A DNA stretch of 64,000 nt. It comes from Scalesia atractyloides (lineage: Eukaryota; Streptophyta; Magnoliopsida; Asterales; Asteraceae). Positions 22,867 through 36,300 of the stretch are shown one piece after another. The notes beneath the pieces were generated by a model, which worked only from the letters and a program-made list of their open reading frames with translations, did not search any database and was not told the origin of the DNA. The stretch spans positions 58,200,102 through 58,264,101 of the forward strand of contig CAMTDV010001633.1 in the NCBI GenBank assembly GCA_947069175.1. Reading direction: 5' to 3'. A program made the position numbers and the translations under genes. Each line of letters begins with the position of its first letter. The stretch's first letter is position 1.

Positions 22867-24547
22867 TGGTGTGCGTTAAGCATGATATGATCTTATTAAT
22901 ATTTTAAGTTCGTTTTACGCGTTAGCCAAGTTTTAAATTTATAAAATAGGATATTATGCTAACACTAAACACACACTTGAGCCAGCGCACCCATCGTGAG
23001 CTTAGTACAGCGTTGGTAAGATACCGAGGTTGTCCAAGGACACAAGAGTTTTTAATATCAGTTTATCCTCAACGTCTAATCGTTAAAATTTTTTGGATAA
23101 AAGTTTTTAAACATAAATAAATCTGAAAATAAAAAGGTAAATAAAATGAAATACAAATATACAAGATAGAATCACTTGGATCAACTCCTCTTTAATGTAC
23201 CCTTTGATAGTTTTCGCACTTTCGGACTTTTTAAGAGATTATCTTAGTTAAAGTAGTAGGCCCCTCTTTTGAAGTTGACGTTACCCTCAACCCAGTGGTT
23301 TGAGTTAGCAGGGATACAATCTCAAAGGGTCGGAATATTGAAAGATAATTAAATAATTTATTAATGCGAAAGCGGTAGTCCCCTTTTTTGAAGGTGACGT
23401 TACCCTCGGCTAAGTGGTTTGATTCAGCAGGGACACAATCCAAAGAAGCCGGTTTAAAGTCTTAATAGTAGTTTGCATATGAGGGGTTTAAGCTATTCGC
23501 ACCCCCGCCATCCAATACCCGTGGAGCATTGAAGGAGGTCCTAGTAAGCTTGAACCAAGTCCTCGCAGGATCTATACACTGAACGAGAAAAGAACTTTAC
23601 CAAACCACCCTTCTAACCCCCTTCCAAGTAGTTAAAGTGCTTTATAGAGACCGTAAAGACACGAATAAGCAAATCAATGACATCATGAAGAAATGGTTAG
23701 GAAAATTCACTTTCAACATAAGAAACTAGTTATTAAAGTCACTAATACATACCCAATTAAAAAGTGCCGAAAGATTAAAAATCAAAAGTAATACATTAAA
23801 AACTTGACTTCTCCAAGTGATGTAAGAGATTAGCCAAGAATGGCCTTTGTTTGACAAGAACTCTTACTATCAATCTTGGATCCCGAGACTACTACACACT
23901 CTAAAGATGATAGATGGATGATGGTGGTGGGTGTTGGTGTTGTAGTGGTGGTGGAATGGTGGCAAAGTGAGAGAGAAGTAGTTTGCCAAGGGATGCCTTT
24001 GAAGTGAACCAAGTACCCTATTTATAGTCAGAACAGTCCCGGCCATGGCCCCGTGTCCAGCGGGCACGACCCGTCGCCGACTTCTTCTCTTCCTTCATTA
24101 ATTGCACCTGTCAGCAGAGTGCCCCACACGACCCCGTGTCTCCTGGGCACGGCCCCGTGGTCAACTCTTTACTGTACTATCAAGATTTTGCAAATCTGAG
24201 AGGTGACCATGCCCCATGGTGGGCATAGAAGCTTCTGCAGGTTCTGTCTTTAGGTGCATTGCTTGCCACGCCCCATGCCTGGCTGGGCACGCCCCCGTGG
24301 TCATCTTCTGTCTTCTTGTATTTTTGTCTTTGGGGTGTTGCTGAAGGGTCGGGCATGCCGCTTTATTCCTTCTTTGTGTATTTATGTTGGTTTTGGCTGC
24401 TTATTTGCTTCTTTTGTTCTTTTAAGCTCATTTGGTCCTGTAAATTCAAAAGGAACAACGAAACGTGTTTTTTCTAACATTAGTACTAAAAAGGGTTAGT
24501 TTTATGCCTCATTTGATGTAATTATATGTTGCATTTTGTACACATCA
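22867..24547 (-). repeat. 3' LTR of Athila B
   Basis: 1681 bp, inverse of the Athila A LTRs, from TGGTGTGC (22867) to ACACATCA (24547). A TATA box lies at 24019-24026 and GC-rich palindromic words at 24045-24300. Confidence 0.85.
24019..24026 (-). promoter_or_regulatory. TATA box of the Athila B LTR
   Basis: TATAAATA on the minus strand, at the same place as in the Athila A LTR. Confidence 0.6.
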
Positions 24548-24782
24548 AATATCCGCACACTTGAATCTTTGCTTATCCTCAAGCAAAACTCTTTAAATGT
24601 GGCTTACACACCCAAATGGAATAGGTAGAGAAGAAGTTTTGTGGCTTGTCTTTGAGTGTCAGGAATCCAGGATCTTTTATTAAGTTTTTGTTATAAATTT
24701 ATTTACAATCCTATTCATCATGATTTATTTAGAACATTTTTTGAGAAAAATTATTTATTTAGGCATAACATGCCTCTTTAAG
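24548..24782 (-). other. Athila B polypurine tract and 3' noncoding end
   Basis: Minus-strand AAGTGTGCGGATATT (24548-24562) abuts the LTR; its G-run is interrupted by a C. The rest matches the inverse of 19230-19466. Chromovirus T inserted at 24782. Confidence 0.7.
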
Positions 24783-25628
24783 TGTAACATCTGTGCTTTC
24801 CTATGTTTTTACTTTATCCGACAATGTTATACTAATGAAATTTTGTGTTACATTTTATGATTTTTGTATATTTACTTATGACATTTGTGTAATTTTTAAT
24901 CCTTGTTCAAATCCGATCCTTTAAACATTTTCTGGATGTGAAATCGCAAACCGTTACGTAAATTTAATCAGTTCAATTTAACGTACACTCCAGAACAAGG
25001 GAATAAGTTGAACATACCTTAAATAACTCTAACATAACTTAGAAATAAGTTTTGAAGGGTTCGGTATGTCAAAAACATACTTATGCAACTCAAGGGGCTA
25101 TATTGCAAAAATTGCAAAACTACGTCGTATCGCGTGATCCTTAAGTCCAAAACAATGACACAAGCTTAACATACCTTAAATACCCTTTATATAACTTAGA
25201 AATAAGTTTCGAGGGCTTCGGTATGGCAAAAGCACACTTTTGTAACTTCAGGGGCTATTTTGTAAATTTTGTGAAACTATGCCTTTTTGCGTAAATCGCT
25301 ATCCGGAACATGTACGGACATCCAAAAATTTTTCTAAACATTAAGATATCATATTTTAGTGATTGGAATGCAAAAATGACGTTCGTTACGCATTTATGGT
25401 CATACACGCGTTCGTTACGATTTTTGTCGTAATTAACCGAAAACCGCGACCGTACGACCAAACGAACCGACCTCTGGAACATTTTTGGACATATTTCAAG
25501 TTCCTTATACTTTTTTGTCCTTATGGAGCTTAAAATTAGGTTAACGAGTGTTAAAAGTGCTAAAACACATCAAACTAAAGTTCAGGGGCTAAAATTGTCA
25601 TTTAGTGAACCCTGCTGCCAGACACCAG

Positions 25629-25666
25629 CTTACGGACCGTAAGCCTGGACCCATACGGTCCGTAAG
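25629..25666. repeat. Double palindrome in the T LTR
   Basis: CTTACGGACCGTAAG (15 bp), nine bases, then ATACGGTCCGTAAG. The same pair is in the 3' LTR at 34204-34240 and, slightly changed, in the truncated LTR at 53508-53546. Confidence 0.85.
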
Positions 25667-27482
25667 GCTGCACCAGATGAGCAGCAACAGCTGGCAATAG
25701 CTTGTTTGTTTGAGGGCACTAATCACACGATTTTGGCCACTTCTCTCCTTCTTTTGACACCTAATGTGACACTACAAGCCCCAAACACCTGGCATAACAC
25801 TTGTTATGATATGGTGATCTTTGGATCATTATAAATACCATGTTCATGCCATTTTTGAACTCTTTATTCACCTTCATGCTCTAATCAGCCACAAATCCAA
25901 ATTTGCAACCTCCTTGGAGCTATCCTCTGGTTCTTGAATCATTCCTTGGTGTTTGTAAGCATTCCACTCTTGCTATGTTCAATTATTATAGCTTAATTTG
26001 ACTAAAAATCAAACAGTTTGACTTATGTTTGAATTTTAGTTTTGATCATGAATTTATCAAAATAAAGCTCAATTGAATCTTGCAATATGATGGTAATCAA
26101 GGTGGTTATGATCACTAAAAATCATGCCTACTAATTCCCACCATTTCTAGTTATTTTGGCAAGTCAAAGTTTCAGTCAAAATGCGATTTTTGCGCCTTTT
26201 GCAACGGATCTATTTTCGGGTATCAGAACAGGTTGTTTTGATGCCAAAATACTTTTATAAACTTATTTAGACATGTCAAAATATGTCAAATTCGTCACTC
26301 TTGTTATAGTGCTTGTTTAGGGTCAAAAGTCTAGCGGTTTGACCACCACTTTGACTTTTGAATCTGACCCGTTTGGTCGATTTTTAGACCCGACCAAATA
26401 TATATTTATGACCATAAATATATAGGGAATAACCCTCTGAGGTTATACCTTATGGTCATGTCTTTCGGATAGTGTTATGTTAATCAATGGTAATATCCCT
26501 TAAAAATGACCAAAATGCCCTTTTTGCAGGAAAACCAATTAAACACATAGGTAACATAAATTTTGACAATTAATCTGATCAAATAACATTTTAACCATGT
26601 TTAAGCATTTAAAACTTATCATAACACATATCTAACCATCCGAATGCGTAGTTACGCAAATGACGCGTTAAAGTAGCTTAAACTACCTTAACGGGTCATA
26701 ACGGGTCAAAAGCACTTAAGAATCTTTCCAACTCAGAATGTAAACTTATTAAACCATAACATATGAGTTCCAATACTCATTTGGTTTATAAAGTCTCATT
26801 CTATCCGAATCCTCCGATTTCAAGTTCCGATATTTACATAGTTATCCGTTTTAGGACACGCTTGATTTCACGGACTCTTGATCTTGGTTTATCTTCTTGA
26901 AAAAGGATACTTTTGCAACCAAGGTGAGTACATAGTCCCCTCTTTTACGTTTTCAAATGTTTTGGGGTGAAACATATTGTGCCTATATCTACTTTCACGT
27001 TTTCATGACATTATACATGCTTGATTATAATGTATATATAGTACATGATTTTCATTGCATTTTGCTTCATATGTTGACCTAGCATATTTAGCACATTGGT
27101 TTTCAAAGACATTTTTGCTATGTATGTTGATCGAGCATACTAGTACATGGTTTTCAAAACATTTACAAGACATATTCAAGACATTATCAAGCCATGCTTA
27201 CATTGTTATTTGACATTTTGGTGCGTTGAACTCGACAATGATACATTCATTAACATTGATCACGTCGATCGGTAGTATGTAATCGTACCATAGGATTGAC
27301 AATCCCGTTCCCACTTCCTAGGTATGTTTGGAAGCGACCTTAGGGAATGACAGAATCCGATGAACATTGATAAACCCTTGACCGGATAGGGGTTTATCCG
27401 ACAGTCAACAAGGCTTGAATGTATTCGTCGACAATCCATAATATATTTTTTTGATAATAAAGGCAATGGTTTATAAAACATG

Positions 27483-27630
27483 ACATTGGTTTACTCGACA
27501 TTGGTTTACATGACATTTGTTTACTCGACATTGGTTTACATGACATTTGTTTACTCGACATTGGTTTACTCGACATTGGTTTACATGACATTTGTTTACT
27601 CGACATTGGTTTACTCGACATTGGTTTATG
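27483..27630. repeat. 15-bp tandem repeat, about 10 copies
   Basis: Units such as ACATTGGTTTACTCG and ACATTTGTTTACTCG alternate. The 3' LTR carries about 16 copies (35792-36030). The Met-Ser-Ser-Lys-Pro repeats in a minus-strand frame here are an artefact. Confidence 0.9.
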
Positions 27631-27699
27631 GTGAATGACTTAAATATCGTGACGTGTGTAATATGATAAAAGCATGGTGGATACGCCGATGATACTTCC

Positions 27700-27709
27700 T
27701 ATATATAAG
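27700..27709 (+). promoter_or_regulatory. TATA-like box of the T LTR
   Basis: TATATATAAG after a conserved CCGATGATACTTCC. The same box is at 36099-36107 in the 3' LTR and at 22677-22686 in element X. Confidence 0.5.
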
Positions 27710-28270
27710 TGCTTTTATTATATTACATATTGTGGCATTATCTAAATCATTTTAAACAAAATACAAGACATGATATATCTTATATCAAATACAACATTTT
27801 TTTATACGAGACAAAAGTTACTTTTGGTTATCTATTTAACCAAGTTTTATTTCTTTTATATCATATTGATTTTCATATTGTTTTTATTAAAAGAAACTAT
27901 TTATGGTTCATGGCGACTTTTGTACTACCTTAAACTTTTCTTACAATAATCAAAGCCATGAAGCATCAACACAAAACCTATGTACTCGCCGGCATTTTTG
28001 CTGACTTTATTTTCACATATGTTTCAGGTGCAAATGTTTGATGTCAAGCTAGCTACACTTAGGGCGGACTGGGCCTTAGTGACTATAAAATCAGAATAAT
28101 AACTTAACTTTTGTTGTATTTGCGTTTTTATCCAAGACAATGTAAACAATATTAACTAATGAAACTTAACTTATGTGTCATGGTTATTGAAACAATAATT
28201 CTGTTACAACACTCCCCGACGTTTCCGTCATGGTTTGTTGTTTTACGTGTTCAGTGTGTGACAGAAAGAT

Positions 28271-28283
28271 TGGTATCAGAGCC
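28271..28283 (+). promoter_or_regulatory. Primer-binding site of T (initiator-Met tRNA)
   Basis: TGGTATCAGAGCC, seven bases after the 5' LTR. Confidence 0.92.
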
Positions 28284-28855
28284 AATGGTTATAGGGAATT
28301 ACTTATTAGTAATGCTTTGACCTAGACTATAACTTTTCTAGGACCCTAACACAAGTTATCTTGTGTTTAGATTCTTAAAACAATACCGTCACCTATCCTT
28401 AGGTGAATACCAAAAACATAAACACAATTACCAAAATAATTTTTGAAATCAATCATCCATCCTTGGGTGATTCATTTTTGGCGTTAAGCCTTTGATGTTT
28501 TCAAAATCTCATCAAAGTTTGGGTTTTAATAATGTGAACACGTGCAATCTGGAAGGGTGGGTGCCTGTACCCTAAGTTTCTGTTTAAGGCTAGAGTGTTC
28601 ATACAAATCCACTTAATCGGACCAGTCACTCTTACCTGGGAACTCTTGGGGTGAGTGTCCACTTATAGGCTAAAGCATGTCTTCGCGATACATTATGAAG
28701 ACCCATTTACTTTGATTAGTCATTGTGAGTCATTCGTTTGTTTTGAGTAACGAATGTATGACCACCATCCTTACATTTGTCAATATTTATTCATCTCATT
28801 TTGATTATTCAACATTCATCTCACTCGTTTCCTTTCATGTTTTCTCTCTTATAGA
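28284..28855 (+). other. Leader of chromovirus T
   Basis: Noncoding. It holds two small hairpins: TCACCTA/TAGGTGA (28389-28395 with 28400-28406) and AATCATCC/GGGTGATT (28451-28458 with 28465-28472, one G-T pair). Both loops contain ATCCTT. The leader aligns in blocks with element X 1138-1760. Confidence 0.6.
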
Positions 28856-30310
28856 ATGCCTCCTCGACGAAACGTAAATACGGACGCCGACATGGCGGCT
28901 CTAATCGCTCAGCAGTTTGCTGCTGTGCTACCAAATCTCAAAACTCAGATAAACCAAGCTAACAATAACAACAATGCACCTGCTGCATGCAACTTTAAAC
29001 AGTTCAATTCGGCTAAAACCGCTCAAGTTTAGTGGTTCTGAGGGAGCAACTGGGCTCCTACAGTAGTTTGAGAGTCTTGAGAATACATTTCGCCATGTTC
29101 AGTGTCCAAATGAGCGGAAAGTTGAGTTTGCTTCTAGCGTTTTTGAAAAGAGAGTGCTAACATGGCGGAACAGGGTGATGAGAGATAGGGGTGCCAACAT
29201 TGCTATGGGTCAGACTTGGGAGGAACTCAGGGCTCTTATGATGAAAGAGTTTTGCCCTCGTCATAAAAAGCAGGCACTCGAAAATGAGTTTCATGATCTG
29301 AAGTAAGACAGTGGTGAGCACCGTGCGTATACTGACAGGTATGAGGAGTTGAGCTTGTTGTGCCATGAGATGGTGACGCCTTTGGATAAGGCAATCGAGA
29401 AATACATAGATGGTCTTCCTGACCCGGATCAGGATATTGTCACCGGCAGCAACCCCACTACTGTTAGACAAGCCATTGAGCTATCTGTGACACTAACTGA
29501 ATCGCAGATCAAAAAGGGTAAGCTCCATCGTAAGGGTGACAAGAAATCGTCTGACAAGTCTGAGAAATCAAAGGGTAAGAAAGCTGAGTCTTCGAAGAAG
29601 TCGAGGAAGCGCAAGGCTTCTAAGAATTTCGCCGTCACCACACAACCCAACCAAGCCACACCATATCAAGCTGCTCCCAACCAGCCTACTCAGCCTTCTG
29701 CCAAGAAACAGTATACTGGCACTGCACCTTTGTGCAACTGGTGCAACTGTCATCACAAGCCTCATCTTCCATGTCGTATTTGCACAAACTGTGGTAGATC
29801 TGGTCATTTGGCAAATGTTTATCGTTCTCCTCCTAACCTAAATAATGTGGCTCGTAACCCTATTCAACAGCCAGCCAATCCTGCACGACCTTATTACCCA
29901 CCAGGATCTTGCTACAACTGTGGTGATCTCACCCACTACCGTAACAATTGCCCGAGATTGGCAAATGCGAACCAGGCTCGTGGACGAGCTTTCAATATTA
30001 ATGCGAACGAGGCACGGGCAGATAACGAGGTGGTGAACGGTACGTTCTTGGTTAACAACCATCATGCTTCTATACTATTTGATTCGGGTGCTGATAGAAG
30101 TTTTGTGTCCTTAACATTTGAGCCCTTACTTGCGAAACCAAGAACAAAACTAGGCAAGCCCTTGACAGTAGAAATAGCCAGTGGTGAACCTCTTATACTC
30201 GATTCTGTCATTCCTGGTTGCCTATTGAACCTTAATAACCATCTTTTTCCTATTAACCTCACGCCTATGCAACTTGGGAGCTTTGACATTATAGTGGGAA
30301 TGGATTGGTT
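28856..30310 (+). pseudogene. T gag and protease, broken
   Basis: The ATG at 28856 is the first after the leader and opens an Arg-rich N-terminus that runs into a stop near 29030. The retrotransposon gag domain continues in broken frames (TWEELRALMMKEFCP, about 29215-29260) and then in the frame 29349-30425. A Lys/Ser-rich basic region precedes two zinc knuckles. The first (CTNCGRSGHLANVY) has Tyr in place of the last Cys; the second (CYNCGDLTHYRNNC) is intact. The protease follows with ILFDSGADRSFV and IIVGMDWL. The frame breaks at about 30305, where RT continues in another frame. Confidence 0.88.
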
Positions 30311-32205
30311 AACAAACATTATGCTGAGGTGGTTTGTTTCGATAAGATTGTTCGTGTACGTCTTCCGTCTGGTGAAATTCTGGAAGTTCGTGGAGAAAAA
30401 CCCGTTAGTAACCTTAAACTTATGACATGTACCCAAGCTCAGAAATACCTGCGAAAGAATTATGTGGCTTTCTTAGCACGTATTATAGAGGAGAAAGGCG
30501 AGGGCAAAACTCTTCGAGATATCCCCGTGGTTCGGGATTATCCCAAGGTGTTTCCTGAGGAGCTACCTGTTTTACCTCCTGCTCGTCAAGTTGAGTTCCG
30601 TATCGACCTTGTACCTAGTGCCAACCTGATAGCCAAACCCCCCTACCGTCTTGCACCATCTGAGATGCAAGAATTATCGAAACAACTTCAGGAACTTTTA
30701 GACAAAGGATTCATTCGTCCAAGCTTTTCACCTTGGGGTGCTCCAGTTCTCTTTGTGAAAAAGAAATACGGATCTTTTCGTATGTGTATCGATTACCGTG
30801 AGCTTAACAAACTCACAATCAAGAATCGATATCCCCTACCTCGCATTGGTGATCTTTTTGACCAACTACAGGGTGCTACTTGCTTTTTGAAGATTGATCT
30901 ACGTTCTGGGTATCATCAGCTTCGTGTAGTTGAAGAAGATATTCCCAAGACTGCATTCCGCACTCGTTATGGCCATTATGAGTTCACTGTTATGCCCTTC
31001 GGCTTAACCAATGCTCCTGCCATCTTCATGGACTTGATGAATAGGGTTTGTAAGCCTTATTTGGACAAGTTCATCATTGTTTTTATTGATGACATCTTGA
31101 TTAATTCCAAGACACGAGCCAATCATTAACAACATCTTCGTCTAACAATGGAACTCCTAAAGAAGGAGCAACTTTACGCCAAATTCTCCAAGTGTGAATT
31201 TTGGCTTAAGGAAGTTCAGTTTTTCGGTCACATTGTCAACGAACAAGGTATACATGTAGATCCCGCCAAGATCAGTGCAATCAGGGATTGGAGTACACCT
31301 ACAATCCTACCAAAGTTCGTTCATTTTTGGGTCTCGCAGGTTATTACCGTCGTTTCATTGCTAACTTCTCCAAAATTGCGATTCCCCTCATTGCTTTAAC
31401 ACAAAAGGATAAACCTTTTGAGTTGGGACCCAAACAGGAAGAAGCTTTCCAGACTTCGAAGCAAAAGCTTTGTGACGCTCCTATTCTATCCTTACCCGAG
31501 GGTAACGATGACTTCGTCGTATTTTGTGATGCGTCTAACTTAGGCCTCGATTGCGTTCTAATGCAAAGAGACAAAGTTATAGCCTATGCATCGAGACAAT
31601 TGAAGATCCTCGAAAGGAATTACACCACTCATGATCTTGAGTTGGGTGCTGTTGTGTTCGCTCTTAAGATTTGGAGACATTACCTATACGGTACGAAATG
31701 TGTGGTTTTCACGGACCACAAAAGTCTCCAGCATATCTTCAATCAGATAGAACTGAACATGAGACAACGACATTGGGTCGAACCTCTAAACGACTACGAC
31801 TGCGAAATTCGCTACCATCCTGGTAAGGCGAATGTCGTAGCCGATGCACTAAGCCGTAAAAAACGTGTCAAGCTGCATTGTGTACAGGTTCGATCTGATA
31901 TCCAGACACGTATTCTTGAAGCTCAATGTACTTGTGTTGCACAAGACAAACTAGGTGATGAATTGTCACATCATCTCGAGCTTCAGCTGGAAACAAAAGA
32001 CAATGGGTTATCTTATTATCTGAACCGTTTGTGGGTTCCAAGTCTAGGCAATCTCCACACTTTGGATGAAGCTCACAAGTCTCGTTATTCAATTCATCCA
32101 GGTACAGACAAAATGTACAAGGATCTTCGTACCCAGTATTGGTGGTCGGGTATGAAGAAAGACATAGCTTTGTACATTTCAATGCCTTACTTGTCTCAAA
32201 GTTAA
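30305..32205 (+). pseudogene. T reverse transcriptase-RNase H, broken
   Basis: Frame 30305-31129 has the RT fingers and palm (KGFIRPSFSPWGAPV, MCIDYRELNKLT, KIDLRSGYHQ, MPFGLTNAPAIF) and the catalytic FIDDIL. A stop at 31127-31129 and a frameshift near 31290 separate it from the thumb and RNase H in 31288-32205 (VFCDASNLGLDC, YASRQLKILERNY, DHKSLQHIF). The RNase H connects to the integrase zinc-binding region, where a frameshift falls near 32170. Confidence 0.9.
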
Positions 32206-33019
32206 GGAAGAACATCAATGTCCTTCTGGTTTGCTTGAACAACCAGAGATTACGGTTTGGAAATGGGAAAACATTGCTATGGATCTCATTACCAAATTGG
32301 CGCGCACTACTAGAGGTCACGATGCCATTTGGGTAGTCGTTGATCGCCTAACAAAGTCATCACATTTTTTAGCCATTCGTGAGGACTTCTCTGCTAACAA
32401 ACTTGCTAAGATTTATGTGGATGAAATAGTATCTCATCATGGTGTCCCTTTGGATATCATATCTGATCGTGATGCTCGATTCACATCTTATTTTTGGAGA
32501 ACCATGAAGTCTGCCATGGGATCCAAGCTTAACTTGAGCACTGCTTATCATCCTCAAACGGATGGACAATCTGAAAGGACGATCCAAACATTGGAGGATA
32601 TGCTAAGATCCTGTGTGATTGACTTTGGTGGTAGTTGGGATTCGCAGCTACCTTTGATCGAGTTCTCTTACAACAACAGTTATCACTCCAGCATTTATAT
32701 GGCACCTTTTGAAGCTTTTTATGGTCGAAAATGTCGTTCACCTGTCTGTTGGAATGAGATCGGTGAATCTCAACCTGAACTTATTCAAGACACAACAGAC
32801 AAAGTCAAGAAAATTCGCGAAAATCTTTTGACAGCCAGGAGCCATCAAAAGAGTTACGCGGATAGACGATGCAAGCCCTTGGAATTCCAAGTCGGTGATC
32901 ATGTGCTCCTTAAGGTATCCCCTTGGAAAGGCGTGATTAGATTCGGGAAGAAAGGAAAACTTGCGCCACGATACGTTAGACCATTCAAGATCATCGAGAG
33001 AGTCGGAAAAGTTGCCTAA
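32206..33019 (+). pseudogene. T integrase, broken at both ends
   Basis: The core in frame 32231-33019 shows all three acidic residues of the D,D-35-E triad: in AMDLI, in SDRDARF, and in QTDGQSERTIQ. The GPY-type C-terminal region (VLLKVSPWKG, GKLAPRYVRPFKI) follows. A stop at 33017-33019 cuts the link to the chromodomain. Confidence 0.9.
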
Positions 33020-33330
33020 AAACTTGAGCTACCTCCACAACTTGGAAACGTTCATCCAACTTTCCACGTGTCCAATTTGAAAAAGTGTTTGACTGATGAA
33101 AACCTCTACATTCCTCTTGATGAAATTCATGTTGATGACACAATGCATTTTGTTGAGAAACCCGTGGAAATATTGGAACGTGAAGTCAAGAAGTTAAAGT
33201 GTAGACGTATACCGATTGTCAAAGTTCGCTGGGAATCCAAACGTGGCCCAGAGCTTACTTGGGAATGAGAGGACCAAATGAAGGCGAAATATCCGCATCT
33301 TTTCTCACTAGTTTCCTCAAGCAAAATTTC
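33020..33330 (+). pseudogene. T integrase C-terminus with chromodomain
   Basis: The frame 33068-33268 continues integrase (HVSNLKKCL) and ends in a chromodomain-like segment (PVEILEREVKKLK, IPIVKVRW, GPELTWE). A stop at 33266-33268 falls inside it, but the frame goes on with a YPHLF end. Chromodomains of such integrases are thought to direct insertion to heterochromatin. Confidence 0.8.
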
Positions 33331-33350
33331 GGGACGAAATTTCCTGAAGT

Positions 33351-33359
33351 AGGGGAGAC
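33351..33359 (+). promoter_or_regulatory. Polypurine tract of T
   Basis: AGGGGAGAC abuts the 3' LTR. Confidence 0.8.
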
Positions 33360-36300
33360 TATGACATCTGTGCTTTCCAATTTTTGTACTTTATCCGACA
33401 ATGTTATACTAATGAAATTTGTGTTACATTTTATGAGTTTTGTATATTTACTTATGACATTTATGTAATTTTTAATCCTTTTCAAATCCGATCCTTTAAA
33501 CATTTTCTGGATGTGAAATCGCAAACCGTTACGTAAATTTAATCAGTTTAACACAACGTATGCTCTGGGACAAGGGAATAAGTTGAACACACCTTAATAA
33601 CCCTAACATAACTTAGAAATAAGTTTTGAAGGGTTCGGTATGTCAAAAACATACTTATGCAACTCCAGGGGCTATATTGCAAAAACTGCGAAACTACGTC
33701 GTAGCGCGTGATCCTTAAGTCCAAAACAATGACACAAGCTTAACATACCTTAAATACCCTTTATATAACTTAGATATAATTTTCGAGGGCTTCGTTATAG
33801 CATAAACACACATTTGTAACTTCAGGGGCAATTTTGCAAATTTTACGAAACTATGTCTTTTTGCGTAAATCGCTATCCGGAACATGTACGGACATCCAAA
33901 AATTTTTATAAACATTAATATATCATATTTTAGTGATTGGAATGCAAAAATGTCGTTTGTTACGCATTTATGGTCATACACGCGTTCGTTATGATTTTCG
34001 TCTTAATTAACCGAAAACCACGACTGTACGACCAAACGAACCGACCTCTGGAACATTTTTGGACATATTTCAAGTTCCTTATACTTTTTTGTCCTTATGG
34101 AGTTTAAAAATTAGGTTAACGAGTGTTAAAAGTGCTAAAACACATCAAACTAAAGTTCAGGGGCTAAAATTGTCATTTAGTGAATCCTGCTGCCAGACAC
34201 CAGCTTACGGACCGTAAGCCTGGACCATACGGTCCGTAAGGCTGCACCAGATCAGCAGCAACAGCTGGCAATAGCTTGTTTGTTTGAGGGCACTAATCAC
34301 ACGATTTTGGCCACTTCTCTCCTGCTTTTGACACCTAATGGGACACTAATCAAGCCCCAAACACATGGCATAACACTTGTTATGATACGGTGATCTTTGG
34401 ATCATTATAAATACCATGTTCATGCCATTTTTGAACTCTTTATTCACTAAAAATCATGCCTACTAATTCCCACCATTTCTAGTTATTTTGGCAAGTCAAA
34501 GTTTCAGTCAAAATGCGATTTTTGCGCATTTTGCAACGGATCTATTTTCGGGTATCAAAACAGGTTGTTTTGATGCCAAAATACTTTTATAAACTTATTT
34601 AGACATGTCAAAATATGTCAAATTCGTCACTCTTGTTATAGTGCTTGTTTAGGGTCAAAAGTCTAGCGGTTTGACCACCACTTTGACTTTTGAATCTGAC
34701 CCGTTTGGTCGATTTTTAGACCCGACCAAATATATATTTATGACCATAAATATATAGGGAATAACCCTCTGAGATTATACTTTATGGTCATGTCTTTCGG
34801 ATAGTGTTATGTTAATCAATGGTAATATCCCTTAAAAATGACCAAAATGCCCTTTTCGCAAGAAAACCAATTAAACACATAGGTAACATAAATTTTGACA
34901 ATTAATCTGATCAAATAACATTTTAGCCATATTTAAGCATTTAAAACTTATCATAACACATATCTAACCATCCGAATGCGTAGTTACGCAAATGACGCAT
35001 TAAAGTAGCTTAAACTACCTTAACGGGTCATAACGGGTCAAAAGCACTTAAGAATCTTTCCAACTCAGAATGTAAACTTATTAAACCATAACATATGAGT
35101 TCCAACACTCATTTGGTTTATAAAGTCTCATTCTATCCAAATCCTCCGATTTCAAGTTCCGATATTTACATAGTTATCCGTTTACTCTTGATCTTGGTTT
35201 ATCTTCTTGAACAAGGATACTTTTGCAACCAAGGTGAGTACATAGTCCCCTCTTTTACATTTTCAAATGTTTTGGGGTGAAACATATTGTGCCTATATCT
35301 ACTTTCACGTTTTCATGACATTATACATGCTTGATTATAATGTATATATAGTACATGATTTTCATTGCATTTTGCTTCATATGTTGACCTAGCATGTTTA
35401 GCACATTGGTTTTCAAAGACATTTTTGCTATATATGTTGATCGAGCATACTAGTACATGGTTTTCAAAACATTTACAAGACATATTCAAGACATTATCAA
35501 GACATGCTTACATTGTTATTTGACATTTTGGTGCATTGAACTCGACAATGATACATTCATTAACATTGATCACGCCAACCGGTAGTATGTCATGGTACCA
35601 TAGGATTGACAATCCCGTTCCCACTTCCTAGGTATGTTTGGAAGCGACCTTAGGGAATGACAGAATCCGATGAACATTGATAAACCCTTGACCGGATAGG
35701 GGTTTTTCCAACAGTCAACAGGGCTTGAATGTATTCGTCGACAATCCATAATATATGTTTTAACAATAAAGGCAATGGTTTATAAAACATGACATTGGTT
35801 TACTCGACATTGGTTTACATGACATTTGTTTACTCGACATTGGTTTACTCGACATTGGTTTACATGACATTTGCTTACTCGACATTGGTTTACTAGAGAT
35901 TGGTTTACATGACATTTGTTTACTCGACATTGGTTCACTCGACATTTGTTTACTCGACATTGGTTTACTCGACATTGGTTTACATGACATTTGTTTACTC
36001 GACATTGGTTTACTCGACATTGGTTTATGGTGAATGACTTAAATAGCGTGACGTGTGTAATATGATAAAAGCATGGTGGATACGCCGATGGTACTTCCTA
36101 TATATAAGTGCTTTTATTATATTACATATTGTGGCGTTATCTAAATCATTTTAAACAAAATACAAGACATGATATATCTTATATCAAATACAACATTTTT
36201 TATACGAGACAAAACTTACTTTTGGTTATCTATTTAACCAAGTTTTATTTTTTTTATAGCATATTGATTTTCATATCGTTTTTATTAAAAGAAACTATTT

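Larger units (their letters stand above)
24783..28263 (+). repeat. 5' LTR of chromovirus T
   Basis: 3481 bp. It contains two close palindromes (25629-25643, 25653-25666), a 15-bp tandem array (27483-27630) and a TATATATAAG box (27700-27709). Confidence 0.9.

Noticed and set aside
27394..27621. Protein with Met-Ser-Ser-Lys-Pro repeats (also 35760-36020)
   Set aside because: It is only the minus-strand reading of the 15-bp LTR array.
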